Below, in pieces: positions 1 to 10,137 of a stretch of 57,824 nt of DNA; the stretch's first letter is position 1; each line of letters begins with the position of its first letter. Location of the stretch: NCBI GenBank assembly GCA_010084195.1, contig RGPS01000013.1:1-57824 (forward strand). The letters are read 5' to 3'. This stretch comes from Terriglobia bacterium. Lineage in GTDB: Bacteria; Acidobacteriota; Terriglobia; Bryobacterales; Bryobacteraceae. A program made the position numbers and the translations under genes. Under the pieces are notes generated by a model that saw nothing but the letters and a program-made list of their open reading frames with translations, had not been told where the DNA came from and ran no database searches.

Positions 1-649
1 CGGTAACCTGCGGATGCTGGAGTACGTCGGCAAGAGCGCCCTCGACTTCCTGCGCGCCCGCTTCCCTGATATCCCGAAAACTGCAGCAGCCGCGCTGCTC
101 ATCGAAGGTGAGGACCTGGAAGGGTGGGATGACCGCCTCGAAGCCGCGAGCGCGATGGCCGAAGCCTCCTGGTTTTCCACCGAGCCCCGCGACCGGGAGC
201 GTTTCCGCAAGTTCCGCCATTCACTGCCCGAACTGGTGATCGAATTCGTCACTCGCCACGGCTTCATGAAAATGGGCACCGACTACGCTGTGCCTGTAGG
301 CCGAAATCGCGACATGCTCCGCTACTACCAACGGCGCCTCGAACAGGAATTGCCCGGGCACTACGTCGTTTACGGTCACATCGGCGACGCGCACGTTCAC
401 GTGAATATGCTGCCGGCCAGCTCCTCGCAGGCCGAAACAGCCGCGTCGCTCCTCAAGGAGTTCGCCGCCCAGGCGGTCGAAATGGGAGGCACCGTTTCTG
501 CCGAACACGGACTGGGAAAGCGAAAGGCTGGAATGCTGGCGCTCCAGTTCGCCCCCGAGTACGTCGCCGCCATGATGACTGTGAAGCGACACCTCGACCC
601 CCACTGGCTCCTCTGCCGAGGAAATCTCTTCCCCGCCCCAACCGCATAG
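1..649 (+). CDS. FAD-linked oxidase, C-terminal part (GlcD/D-lactate dehydrogenase type), 5'-truncated by window edge
   Basis: The reading frame is open to the first base of the window, so only the C-terminal part is present. About 215 residues cover the FAD-linked oxidase C-terminal domain of the vanillyl-alcohol-oxidase superfamily. Two diagnostic stretches are visible: the His-rich 'GHIGDAHVHVN' motif and 'GGTVSAEHGLGKRK' near the end. Family members oxidise 2-hydroxy acids such as glycolate, D-lactate or D-2-hydroxyglutarate and pass electrons to quinone or cytochrome; the substrate cannot be told here. It lies 40 bp upstream of an HpcH/HpaI aldolase and an ACS-type permease, which suggests a role in organic or sugar-acid catabolism. 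Confidence 0.85.
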   Translation, partial: GNLRMLEYVGKSALDFLRARFPDIPKTAAAALLIEGEDLEGWDDRLEAASAMAEASWFSTEPRDRERFRKFRHSLPELVIEFVTRHGFMKMGTDYAVPVGRNRDMLRYYQRRLEQELPGHYVVYGHIGDAHVHVNMLPASSSQAETAASLLKEFAAQAVEMGGTVSAEHGLGKRKAGMLALQFAPEYVAAMMTVKRHLDPHWLLCRGNLFPAPTA

Positions 650-650
650 G

Positions 651-676
651 CCACGGCATATCCCCACGGCATATCA
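651..676 (+). repeat. 13-bp tandem duplication in intergenic spacer
   Basis: The unit ccacggcatatcc at 651-663 is repeated at 664-676 with only the last base changed. It fills most of the 40-bp spacer between the FAD oxidase and the aldolase. It looks like a replication-slippage duplication; no function is evident. Confidence 0.7.
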
Positions 677-689
677 TGGTTCGGATACT

Positions 690-1460
690 GTGCAGCCCAA
701 CAAAGTAAAAGCCAAACTCAAAGCCGGGGGAACTGTGAACGGGAGCTATGTACGGCACCCCGATTGCGGCCTTGCGGAAATTCTGTGCCATCTCGGATAT
801 GACTACCTGCTCTTCGATGGCGAACATGCGCCAATCGGCGACCGGGAGTGCGAGAATCTCGTCCGCGTCTGTGAACTAACCGGCGTCACGCCAATCTCCC
901 GCGTCCCCGCAAATCAGACCTGGATGATCAGCCGCCGCCTCGACACGGGCATGCAGGGCATCCAGATTCCCATGGTAAATTCTCGGGCGGAAGCGGAGGC
1001 AGCCGTCAGTGCCGCCAAATATGCACCCCTCGGCATTCGTGGCCTCGCGGGCTCACGCGCCGCCAACTACGGCCAGAAGCCGGGTTTCAACTATCCTGAC
1101 CATGTCCGGTTCTGCAATGAGGAAACCATGGTCATCGTGCAGGTGGAGACACCCCAGGCGATTGATGCCCTCCCCCAGATCATCCAGGTTCCCGGGATTG
1201 ATGTCATCTTCATCGGCCCCACCGATTTGTCGCTGTCGATGGGGCATCCGGGGAACATCCAGCATCCCGAAGTGCAGGCTGCGCTGACAAAAATAACCGA
1301 CATTGTGCTCCCTTCGGACAAAGCCCTTGGCATCCTGGCCGTGACCGCAGAGGCAACTCTCGAATGGCACGAACGAGGAGCGCGCTACATCCTGTCGGTC
1401 TTCGAAAGTCTGATGGCACCCGCAATTCGCAACTATCTGAAAACCGTTCGGGGCGAGTAG
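690..1460 (+). CDS. HpcH/HpaI aldolase family protein
   Basis: A 256-residue class II (metal-dependent) 2-keto-acid aldolase of the HpcH/HpaI/RhmA type, which cleaves 2-keto-3-deoxy acids or 4-hydroxy-2-oxo acids to pyruvate (or a related keto acid) and an aldehyde. Family landmarks are present: 'LFDGEHAPIGD' with His46, Arg71, Glu153 in 'VETPQA' and Asp179 in 'GPTDLS', the last two being the expected metal ligands. The start is GTG at 690. The stop codon shares one base with the GTG start of the downstream MFS gene, so the two are translationally coupled. The exact substrate cannot be decided from sequence. Confidence 0.85.
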   Translation: MQPNKVKAKLKAGGTVNGSYVRHPDCGLAEILCHLGYDYLLFDGEHAPIGDRECENLVRVCELTGVTPISRVPANQTWMISRRLDTGMQGIQIPMVNSRAEAEAAVSAAKYAPLGIRGLAGSRAANYGQKPGFNYPDHVRFCNEETMVIVQVETPQAIDALPQIIQVPGIDVIFIGPTDLSLSMGHPGNIQHPEVQAALTKITDIVLPSDKALGILAVTAEATLEWHERGARYILSVFESLMAPAIRNYLKTVRGE

Positions 1461-2770
1461 TGACACCGCCGCCTGAATTCGAAGAGCGCGTGCGGCGCCG
1501 AGTCACTCGCCGTCTGATGCCGTTTCTGATTCTGGTCTACATCACCGCTTTCCTGGACCGGGCGAACGTGGGAGTAGCAAAACTCGGCATGCAGGGCGCC
1601 CTCGGCTTCACCGAAGAAGTCATCGGCTTCGGCGCGGGTATCTTCTTCGCCGGATATTTTCTGCTGGAGATCCCCGGCTCCCTGATCGTGGAGCGTTGGA
1701 GCGCCCGCCGCTGGCTGGCCCGAATCATGATCACCTGGGGCCTGATGGCCACGCTGACAGGCTTCGCCGGCATGCTGCCAGGCGGCGGCAGTCCCAAATT
1801 TCAGTTTTACGGCCTGCGGTTTCTCCTGGGAGCGGCCGAAGCGGGCTTCTTCCCCGGTGTTCTCGTCTATCTGACGCACTGGTTTCGCCAGGCCGACCGA
1901 ACCCGTGCCAAGGCGTGGTTTATGCTGGCGCAACCTCTCGCCATCGTCATCGGTACACCCATTTCCCGCTGGATTCTGGAGACCGTCCATTGGTACGGTC
2001 TGCCCGGATGGCGCTGGGTTTTCATCCTGGAAGGCCTGCCCCCGGTTCTAATGGGGTTCATCACTCTCTGGTTCCTGCCGGATCACCCAGCGGATGCGAA
2101 GTGGCTCCCTCCCGACGAACGCGAATGGCTCGAAACGGAACTGGAGCGCGAACGTAAAGACCGCGAAGCCACCGGATCTACCAGCATTCTTGCCGCCCTC
2201 CGCGAACCCAGAACAACGCTGCTGGCAATAGCCTTCTTCCTGATTGTCACGGGCAATCAGGCCATATTGTTCTTCCTCCCCACCATCACCAACAACATGA
2301 AGACCATTTCTGTTGCCTGGCGCACAGTGGTGGCAACCGCACCCTACGTCTTCAGCATCTTCGGCATTCTGCTCAACGGCTATTGGGCACATCGAACGGG
2401 CAAGAAGAGGCTGCACACGGCGCTTCCCATGTTCCTCACTGCATTCAGTCTGGGAATGGCCATTCTTGCCGGGAACAACCTGGCACTGGTCATCACATTT
2501 TTCTGCCTGCTCGGCCTGACCTTTCAGGCATACCTGCCGGTGTTCTGGAGCCTGCCCCCGGCCTTTCTGGGAAAGTCCGGCGCCGCTGCGGCCATCGGCA
2601 TCATCAACTCGGTTGGAAATCTGGGCGGTTTCGTCGGACCCTACCTCTTCGGCTACCTGAGGGACACCACGGGGAGTTTTGAGACGGGCATGTGGTGCCT
2701 GGTCGGCTCCATGATCCTGGCCGGAACCTTCGCAGCCTCCGTTCGGGTGGAGGAAAACGTGAGAAAATGA
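1460..2770 (+). CDS. MFS transporter, anion:cation symporter (ACS) type
   Basis: A 436-residue major facilitator with about twelve hydrophobic segments. The N-terminal 'LDRANVG' and following 'GYFLLEIPGSLIVERW' are typical of the ACS family, which moves sugar acids (galactonate, glucarate), phthalate or tartrate with protons. I start it at GTG 1460, overlapping the aldolase stop by one base; an in-frame ATG at 1364 lies inside the aldolase gene and would add a non-hydrophobic shadow sequence. Its TGA overlaps the next ATG (ATGA). Its place between the aldolase and a periplasmic cytochrome suggests uptake of the acid degraded by this operon. Confidence 0.85.
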   Translation: MTPPPEFEERVRRRVTRRLMPFLILVYITAFLDRANVGVAKLGMQGALGFTEEVIGFGAGIFFAGYFLLEIPGSLIVERWSARRWLARIMITWGLMATLTGFAGMLPGGGSPKFQFYGLRFLLGAAEAGFFPGVLVYLTHWFRQADRTRAKAWFMLAQPLAIVIGTPISRWILETVHWYGLPGWRWVFILEGLPPVLMGFITLWFLPDHPADAKWLPPDEREWLETELERERKDREATGSTSILAALREPRTTLLAIAFFLIVTGNQAILFFLPTITNNMKTISVAWRTVVATAPYVFSIFGILLNGYWAHRTGKKRLHTALPMFLTAFSLGMAILAGNNLALVITFFCLLGLTFQAYLPVFWSLPPAFLGKSGAAAAIGIINSVGNLGGFVGPYLFGYLRDTTGSFETGMWCLVGSMILAGTFAASVRVEENVRK

Positions 2771-4434
2771 AGCCCATAATGCTGCGTCCTTCCCTGCTGC
2801 GTCCTTCCCTGCTTGTCGCCCTTGCCACCGCCAGCCTGCTGTGCGCCGCTGCGCCTGAAACCATTCCCTTCCCTGCCGACTATCGGGAGTGGGTATTCCT
2901 GAGTTCCGGCCTTGGCATGACCTACGGCCCCCTGGCTACGCCCCCGGCAAACCCTTCATTCGACAACGTTTTTGTCAAACAAGCCGCCCACAAATCTTTC
3001 CTGCAAACCGGGAAGTGGCCGGACGGGACCATGTTTGTACTGGAAGTCCGTGGTTCTACCTCCCAGGGCTCCATCAACAAAGGCGGTCACTTCCAGACGG
3101 AAGCAGTTGTGGGAATTGAAGCTGAAGTGAAGAAGGACGGCAAGTGGACGTTCTACGGCTTCGGAACCGAGCAAAAACCGGGCAAGATATTCCCCTCGAG
3201 TGCATCCTGTTACGCCTGCCATTCCACCAACGCCGCCGTTGACAATACCTTTGTCCAGTTCTACCCCACACTGCTCCCCATCGCGAAAGCGAAAGGAACT
3301 TTGCGCGCGTCGGCAGAAGGTCTGAAGTTTGCCGAACACACCATCGCTACAGATCTGAAGGGCGGCTACCAAACCGTGGTCGCCGATCTGAATCGGGATG
3401 GCAAGCCGGATATCATCGCCCTCGCCTCCGGCCTCACAGAATTAGCCTGGTACGAGAACCCCACCTGGGAACGCCATGTCCTGGTTTCGAACTTCCCCCG
3501 CTCCATCAATTGCGCCGCAGAAGATATCGATGGTGACGGAATCCCTGAAATCGTGGTGGCATGGGCTTTCGAAAACGATGCCGCCAAAAGCCTCGGCAAA
3601 GTGGGCGTGCTCACCCACGGGGCCGACCCGCGCCAGCCCTGGACTCTTCGTGAAATTGACAAGATTCCCACGTCCCACCGCATCCGCTGGGCCGATATCG
3701 ACGGCAGCGGCAAAAAAGTGGCCATCAACGCCCCTCTGACCGGGGTAAAGGCTTCACCGCCGGAATACACCCAGGACCATGCCCCGCTGGTCTTCTACCG
3801 CCCAGGCGACTGGAAGCGGCAAGTAATCAGCGACGCGAATTTGGGAGTCCAGCATGGAATATTCGTCACCAAATGGAACCCAGGCGACAAACAAGACAGC
3901 TTGATCACCTCCAGCTTTTCCGGTCTTCATCTCCTGCAGCGAGAAAAGAATGGCGCCTGGACAAGAACCGAGTTGACCAAAGGTGACGCTGGTGCCTGCC
4001 CGAAGTGCGGTTCCAGCGATGCAGCCGTCGGCTATCTCGGACACGACAAGTTCATAGCCGCCATCGAAGCCTGGCACGGCACCCAGGTGGCAGTGTACTC
4101 ACAAAAAGGCAAAGCCTGGCAACGAACGGTGATTGATGATTCTCTCACCGACGGGCATACGGTTTCAGCAGCAGATCTGGATGGCGACGGCAGGGATGAG
4201 ATTGTGGCGAGTTTCCGGCAGGGAACAAAGAGCGTATTTCTCTACAAGGCACGGGCGAATGGCTGGGACAAGCAGCTTCTCGATTCGGCGATGGGTGCCG
4301 CCGCCTGTAGCATCGCTGACCTGAACGCCGATCACACCAACGACATTACCTGCATCTCAGGAACAACGCTAAAGTGGTACCAGAACCTCAGCCCTGCAAC
4401 CATGTCGTCGCAGGAACGGTCAAAACGTAAATAA
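2767..4434 (+). CDS. secreted cytochrome P460-like / FG-GAP (VCBS) repeat fusion protein
   Basis: A 555-residue exported protein. After a signal peptide (about residues 1-28) comes a cytochrome P460-like domain ending in one c-type heme site, Cys148-x-x-Cys151-His152. From about residue 190 there are several calcium-type FG-GAP/VCBS repeats, seen as 'DLNRDGKPDI', 'DIDGDGIPEI', 'DLDGDGRDEI' and a degenerate 'DLNADHTNDI', suggesting a beta-propeller. A CPKCG pair lies between the later repeats. The ATG at 2767 overlaps the MFS stop; a longer frame from 2692 would lack a signal peptide. The pairing of a heme domain with a propeller is unusual. A periplasmic electron-transfer or sensing role linked to the upstream oxidase is inference. 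Confidence 0.75.
   Translation: MKPIMLRPSLLRPSLLVALATASLLCAAAPETIPFPADYREWVFLSSGLGMTYGPLATPPANPSFDNVFVKQAAHKSFLQTGKWPDGTMFVLEVRGSTSQGSINKGGHFQTEAVVGIEAEVKKDGKWTFYGFGTEQKPGKIFPSSASCYACHSTNAAVDNTFVQFYPTLLPIAKAKGTLRASAEGLKFAEHTIATDLKGGYQTVVADLNRDGKPDIIALASGLTELAWYENPTWERHVLVSNFPRSINCAAEDIDGDGIPEIVVAWAFENDAAKSLGKVGVLTHGADPRQPWTLREIDKIPTSHRIRWADIDGSGKKVAINAPLTGVKASPPEYTQDHAPLVFYRPGDWKRQVISDANLGVQHGIFVTKWNPGDKQDSLITSSFSGLHLLQREKNGAWTRTELTKGDAGACPKCGSSDAAVGYLGHDKFIAAIEAWHGTQVAVYSQKGKAWQRTVIDDSLTDGHTVSAADLDGDGRDEIVASFRQGTKSVFLYKARANGWDKQLLDSAMGAAACSIADLNADHTNDITCISGTTLKWYQNLSPATMSSQERSKRK
2781..2810 (+). repeat. 15-bp perfect tandem duplication in signal-peptide region
   Basis: The unit gctgcgtccttccct occurs twice in direct succession (2781-2795 and 2796-2810). 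It is in frame and duplicates five residues (LRPSL) of the signal peptide of the P460-like protein. This probably arose by slippage and is tolerated because it only lengthens the signal peptide. Confidence 0.85.
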
Positions 4435-4450
4435 ATTCTGCGCCTGTTAT

Positions 4451-4482
4451 GAAGCGGACGGCCTCCGGGTTCCGTCCGCTTC
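4451..4482 (+). terminator. strong hairpin, likely transcription terminator
   Basis: An 11-bp perfect stem (gaagcggacgg at 4451-4461, its complement at 4472-4482) encloses a 10-nt loop, 17 bp after the P460-like stop. There is no clear T-run after the stem, so it is only a probable intrinsic terminator. It closes the 1-4434 operon and separates it from uvrB. The rest of the 250-bp gap holds the uvrB upstream region. Confidence 0.55.
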
Positions 4483-4618
4483 TGGGTCTGATGTTCCTCC
4501 GAACAATCGCACCCCCCGAGCCGTTGTTAAGCACCGGTTCTTGCAGCGATGGCAACCTCAGAGTAACCATCGCCTAAGCTTTTCTCCGGATCTTTTAACT
4601 GAGTGTAGTGCGGCTGAA

Positions 4619-4633
4619 CTCTTTTGAAAAGAG
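4619..4633. promoter_or_regulatory. 15-bp perfect palindrome upstream of uvrB (candidate operator)
   Basis: CTCTTTTGAAAAGAG is a perfect inverted repeat (7-bp arms, 1-bp centre) about 50 bp before the uvrB ATG. uvrB is a classical SOS-regulon gene, so a LexA-type or other repressor site is possible. The sequence does not match the E. coli or Bacillus LexA boxes, and the assignment is inference. Confidence 0.35.
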
Positions 4634-4672
4634 ACTTAGTACCCGGTACCCGCCGCCCGAATTTCAGCAGGT

Positions 4673-4678
4673 TATAGA
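4673..4678 (+). promoter_or_regulatory. -10-like hexamer 6 nt before uvrB start
   Basis: TATAGA ends six bases before the uvrB ATG, with no Shine-Dalgarno sequence between them. It is one of six genes in the window with a -10-like hexamer at this distance, a spacing expected for leaderless transcripts. The match to TATAAT is only 4 of 6. Confidence 0.3.
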
Positions 4679-4684
4679 ACCCAT

Positions 4685-6662
<1,978 letters not shown>

Positions 6663-6691
<29 letters not shown>

Positions 6692-7499
6692 ATTTGCGCT
6701 GGTCGGCGCGGGCCCCGCTGCCACCAGCCTTGCGGGAGCGCTTGCCCATGGCCCTGGCCGCCTCGGACCCGTCGTCGGGGTCTCTTACCGCGTGGCCAGC
6801 AGGCTCGCTAACTCGCTCGGGATAGGAACCCCGGCCCGCGACACAGCCGCCCTGCGGAACACAGAACTTATTCTTTTCCATGCGCCGTTGCAGCAAATGA
6901 AGATCCTGGCAGACCAGTTTGAGCACGCCGGCATCAACTGGTCCGGAAAGAACCTCATCTTCGTGGACTGCGACAGCAGCCCGATGGAAAGAGCCCCGAT
7001 GTCGAATGCATCCTTTGCCTGGATCACAAAATGCCCAATTCCAGGCCGTCTGGCCGTAGGCGGCTCGGGAACTGCACGGGTCGCCGCCATCCGCCTCGCC
7101 TCCGCCCACGATCGCCGTCCCCTGATTGTCCCCGCTACGGCCAGAAGCGCCTTTCAGGCTGCCATGCTCCTCGGCGGAGCGGCGCTCACTCCCCTGATCG
7201 ACAGCGTGGCGCACATTCTGCGAGGGACAGGGATGCTCGACAAGGTGGCGTCCCAAACCGCTGTGGCGTTGTTTACAGCCACCATTCAGGCGTACGCAAG
7301 GTCAGGACGCCAAAGCTGGGAATGGCACGTTCATGAGCCGGATATTGACACCCTGGAAAGCCACCTCAATTCCCTGCAGCCAGCAGAATCTCGTGTCCTG
7401 CGAGAGCTCCTGCTCCTCGGCTTTGAACGCTTCCAGCGGCACAGTGAATCCGCTGAGGCCCTGCGCAGCAGCCTGGCTCCGGAATTGCCACCGGAGTGA
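6663..7499 (+). CDS. Rossmann-like / DUF2520 domain protein
   Basis: A 278-residue protein with an N-terminal dinucleotide-binding fold (beta strand followed by '[13 protein letters not shown]', residues about 14-26) and an alpha-helical C-terminal half typical of DUF2520. Such proteins resemble F420- or NADP-dependent reductases of the ketopantoate-reductase superfamily, but no reaction is established for this subfamily. The ATG at 6663 lies inside the end of uvrB, giving a 29-bp overlap; an in-frame TTG at 6675 is an alternative. trpS follows 40 bp downstream. Confidence 0.75.
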
Positions 7500-7539
7500 G
7501 GTAAGCGGCCTGTTAACATAACGTTTTCCCCAAACACTC

Positions 7540-8532
7540 ATGACTCCGCGCGTCCTGTCGGGCATTCAGCCGTCCGGCAACCTCCATATCGGCAATTATC
7601 TCGGTGCCCTCGGGAACTGGGTAAAGATTCAGCACGACTACGAAAGCATCTTCTGCATCGTCGATTTGCACGCCATCACGGTCTACCAGAAGCCCGAAGA
7701 ACTGCGGTCCAAGGTACGGGAAATCGCCGCCCTGTTCCTCGCCGCCGGTATTGACCCGCGACACTCCCGCATCGTCGTGCAGTCTGCCGTTGCGGCGCAC
7801 GCCGAACTCGCCTGGCTCCTCACCTGCGTCACCCCGATGGGCTGGCTGGAACGCATGACGCAGTTCAAAGCTAAGGCAGCAGCGCAGGAATCCGTCGGCG
7901 ACGGGCTCTTCCAGTACCCCGTTTTGATGGCGGCCGATATCCTGCTCTACCAGGCCAATATCGTTCCGGTCGGCGAAGACCAGATGCAACATCTGGAACT
8001 CGCCCGCGACATCGCCCAAAGGTTCAACTCGCTGTACGGCGACACCTTCACCATGCCTGCAACCCGCCTCCCCCTGGTCGGTGCCCGGGTGATGGGCCTT
8101 GATGAACCCACCACCAAGATGAGCAAGTCCGCCTCAGGAACCGGCCACGCCGTAGCCCTTCTGGATCCTCCCGAGCGCATCAAAAAGACCATCATGCGCG
8201 CCACCACCGATTCAGGTTCCGGCGTGGATTTTGAAACCATGGGCCCTGGCGTTCAAAACCTGCTTAACATCTTCCAGGCTTTCTCGGACTGGACGAACGA
8301 CCAGATGAAGGCCCATTTCAGCGGTATGCGCTACGGCGACCTGAAGAAACAGGTTGCCGAGATGACCATCTCGAAGCTGGAACCCATCCAGAAACGCTAC
8401 GCCGATATCACCGCTGACCCCGCTTATCTGGAAAGTATCCTCAAAGACGGTGCCAATGCCGTCCGCCCCACTGCCGATGCCACCGTGCGCCTCGTGAAGG
8501 AACGCATGGGCATCTACACCGAAACCGCCTAA
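7540..8532 (+). CDS. trpS: tryptophanyl-tRNA synthetase
   Basis: A 330-residue class I aminoacyl-tRNA synthetase charging tRNA-Trp. The HIGH-type motif reads 'GNLHIGN' (13-19) and the KMSKS loop is intact at 193-197. 'SGIQPSG' at residues 7-13 is the usual TrpRS signature before HIGN, and length is typical for the compact bacterial enzyme. The ATG at 7540 has no obvious Shine-Dalgarno sequence. The stop TAA forms part of the TAAAAT hexamer placed before larE. Confidence 0.97.
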   Translation: MTPRVLSGIQPSGNLHIGNYLGALGNWVKIQHDYESIFCIVDLHAITVYQKPEELRSKVREIAALFLAAGIDPRHSRIVVQSAVAAHAELAWLLTCVTPMGWLERMTQFKAKAAAQESVGDGLFQYPVLMAADILLYQANIVPVGEDQMQHLELARDIAQRFNSLYGDTFTMPATRLPLVGARVMGLDEPTTKMSKSASGTGHAVALLDPPERIKKTIMRATTDSGSGVDFETMGPGVQNLLNIFQAFSDWTNDQMKAHFSGMRYGDLKKQVAEMTISKLEPIQKRYADITADPAYLESILKDGANAVRPTADATVRLVKERMGIYTETA

Positions 8533-8535
8533 AAT
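8507..8535 (+). promoter_or_regulatory. candidate larE promoter (leaderless type)
   Basis: TGGGCA (8507-8512) and TAAAAT (8530-8535) are separated by exactly 17 bp, and the larE ATG begins six bases after the -10. Transcription would then start at or next to the start codon. The -35 lies in the trpS coding end and matches the consensus only 4 of 6. Confidence 0.4.
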
Positions 8536-8541
8536 GAGAAT

Positions 8542-9357
8542 ATGACGCCGCAAGCCAAACAGGAAAAACTGATCGGACTGCTGCGCGACATGGGCGACGT
8601 CATCGTCGCCTACTCGGGCGGGACTGATTCCGCCTATCTTGCGTGGGCCGCGAGGGAAGCCCTCGGGGATCGTGCCGTCGCGATTACCGCAGATTCGGCC
8701 TCCATTCCAGCCTCCCACAAAGCCGACGCCGAAGCTTTCGCCCAACAGTTCGGCATCCGCCATGAGTACGTGGAAACGCGCGAATTCGAAAACCCCGACT
8801 ACATCCGCAACGACGCCAACCGCTGCTTCCACTGCAAAGACGAACTCTTCACCGTCCTGGAGCAGGTCGGGCTGCAACGTGGTTTGGCCAACATTGTGTA
8901 CGGCGTCAATCAGGACGACCTCGGCGACTATCGCCCGGGCCAGCGCGCGGCCAAACTACATTCCGTCAAGGCCCCCCTCGTGGATGTGGAATTGACCAAG
9001 GCCGAAATCAGGGAGCTATCCCGCGAAGCCGGTCTGCCCACCTGGGACCGTCCGGCAGCCGCCTGTCTGAGCTCCAGAATTCCCTACGGAACGCCCGTCA
9101 CCATCCAGAACATAAAGACCGTAGAGGTGGGTGAAGAGGAACTAAAGGCCCTCGGCTTCCGCCAATTCCGGACTCGATTCCACGGAGAACTCGTCCGCAT
9201 CGAAATTGCCCGCGAAGAGCTGCCAAAAGCCCTGAACCTCGAAATGAGCGGCAAGCTCACTGCCATATTCAAGGCTCTCGGATACAAGTACGTAACGCTG
9301 GATCTGGAAGGCTACCGACAAGGGGCCATGAACGAAGTCCTGCCCATCCTGCAGTAG
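8542..9357 (+). CDS. larE: LarE-type ATP-dependent sacrificial sulfur transferase
   Basis: A 271-residue PP-loop enzyme of the LarE family, which sulfurates a pyridinium dicarboxylate to make the nickel-pincer (NPN) cofactor of lactate racemase and related racemases/epimerases. The PP-loop is 'YSGGTDS' (24-30). 'CFHCK' (Cys95, Cys98) and Cys175 in 'AAACLSSR' are visible; the last aligns with the sacrificial cysteine of the characterised enzyme, and the presence of all three recalls the [4Fe-4S]-type LarE. No larB, larC or larA is nearby, so the cofactor partners must be elsewhere, or the protein acts in another sulfur transfer. Confidence 0.85.
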   Translation: MTPQAKQEKLIGLLRDMGDVIVAYSGGTDSAYLAWAAREALGDRAVAITADSASIPASHKADAEAFAQQFGIRHEYVETREFENPDYIRNDANRCFHCKDELFTVLEQVGLQRGLANIVYGVNQDDLGDYRPGQRAAKLHSVKAPLVDVELTKAEIRELSREAGLPTWDRPAAACLSSRIPYGTPVTIQNIKTVEVGEEELKALGFRQFRTRFHGELVRIEIAREELPKALNLEMSGKLTAIFKALGYKYVTLDLEGYRQGAMNEVLPILQ

Positions 9358-9436
9358 GACCTCGGGAAGCATTCCGGCTTGGGCATCCCCGGATGACTCT
9401 CAAGTCTTATTTCCGAGTCGCCGATTGCCCGCGAGA

Positions 9437-9453
9437 GCGGACAGCGCGTCCGC
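9437..9453. other. small GC hairpin after larE
   Basis: gcggac (9437-9442) and gtccgc (9448-9453) form a 6-bp stem with a 5-nt loop, 80 bp after the larE stop. It may help to end transcription, but there is no T-run. The interval 9358-9543 otherwise shows no convincing gene. Confidence 0.25.
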
Positions 9454-9543
9454 CGGGCGTTATATGGATTCTGTGCGGGAGTATTGCTGGAAACAGCCTG
9501 GGCGCGGCTGGCTTCGGGCCACCCAGCAGGTCAAGAGACACCC

Positions 9544-9771
9544 ATGACTCACAGAATCTGCCGAGTTACAGCCTTTGGGATCGCCCTGGCACTTGCGGGC
9601 GGCGTTCGAGGACGCCACCGACCAGGTCATCGACTTCGAACCCGTCTTGCGAGGTGAACTTGTATGCCCGATTGCAAGACCGCCTTCGCCGAGATGGCGT
9701 CTGTCGGCCTGACTGCCAACCTATGGTTTGGAGCTAATCCCGAAGCCGCCCACTGGCTGCGTGATGTGATA
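9544..9771 (+). pseudogene. DUF2442 family relic with three frameshifts
   Basis: Reading across three frames reconstructs a DUF2442 protein. 'MTHRICRVTAFG' starts at 9544. 'LRAAFEDATDQVIDFEPVL' begins near 9593 one frame later, 'LYARLQD' lies near 9660 in the next frame, and 'AFAEMASVGLTANLWFGAN' from 9682 is in a fourth segment. Together these follow the family pattern (hydrophobic strand, F-x-D-G-x-x-x-V-I-D-F-x-P-V-L, G-E-x-Y-x-P-L-x-D, F...V, trailing W-x-N-G-A-like segment). Each break is a +1 change, so the gene cannot work. Its 3' end overlaps the convergent ABM gene. DUF2442 proteins often sit next to DUF4160 partners; none is seen. Confidence 0.55.
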
Positions 9772-10137
9772 ATCACCGAACGAAGCAATGAGCGGACGCC
9801 CTTTTGCGATTGCCCCCTTGACCGAGGGTAGTTCCAGTGAAGCTTTGTGGCTGGCTTCGGAATCCCAGACCTCAGTAACCCAGAGCGCGTCAGCATCCCC
9901 AGGATCATTCGCCACCACGTAGCTGAGACACCCGGGCATTGCACTCACCCCTGCCAGCAGAATAGCGACCAAGTCGTCGCGCTTTCCCGCCACGGCTTTC
10001 ATCTTGCCGATTAACCCGTACATCGTGCCGCGCTCGCCTGCAGCCGTCTCACATTCAGCCGTCTCACATTCAGCAACGCTCCCGCCCAGAAGCCCAACCG
10101 CCACTGATGCCAGGGCCGTCCGCCTCAGGATTTTCAC
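9721..10137 (-). CDS. secreted ABM-superfamily (antibiotic biosynthesis monooxygenase) protein
   Basis: A 138-residue protein whose last ~100 residues form the dimeric ferredoxin-like ABM fold of the YgiN quinol-monooxygenase type ('MYGLIGKMKAVAGKRDDLV...', then 'PGCLSYVVANDPGDADALWVTEVWDS'). The first ~37 residues form a signal peptide or membrane anchor and contain a duplicated 'ECETA' pentad. The ATG at 10137 overlaps the upstream hydrolase stop (ATGA). Starting instead at the internal Met39 would remove the signal peptide and give a normal-sized cytosolic ABM protein. Substrate unknown. It is the last gene of a minus-strand trio with a GT2 and a hydrolase-like protein. Confidence 0.7.
   Translation of the reverse strand: MKILRRTALASVAVGLLGGSVAECETAECETAAGERGTMYGLIGKMKAVAGKRDDLVAILLAGVSAMPGCLSYVVANDPGDADALWVTEVWDSEASHKASLELPSVKGAIAKGRPLIASFGDYHITQPVGGFGISSKP
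10041..10070 (-). repeat. 15-bp perfect tandem duplication
   Basis: cagccgtctcacatt is present twice without interruption (10041-10055, 10056-10070). On the minus strand it encodes the repeated 'ECETA' in the signal-peptide region of the ABM protein. It is in frame and appears recent, because the two copies are identical. Confidence 0.85.

Noticed and set aside
7486-7519. TTGCCA and TAACAT as a trpS promoter
   Set aside because: The spacing (22 bp) is too long for a normal promoter, and the hexamers are only partial matches.
9393-9737. 114-codon plus-strand open frame after larE
   Set aside because: It crosses the DUF2442 relic in one frame only and matches it just over 'LYARLQD'; the relic explains the similarity.
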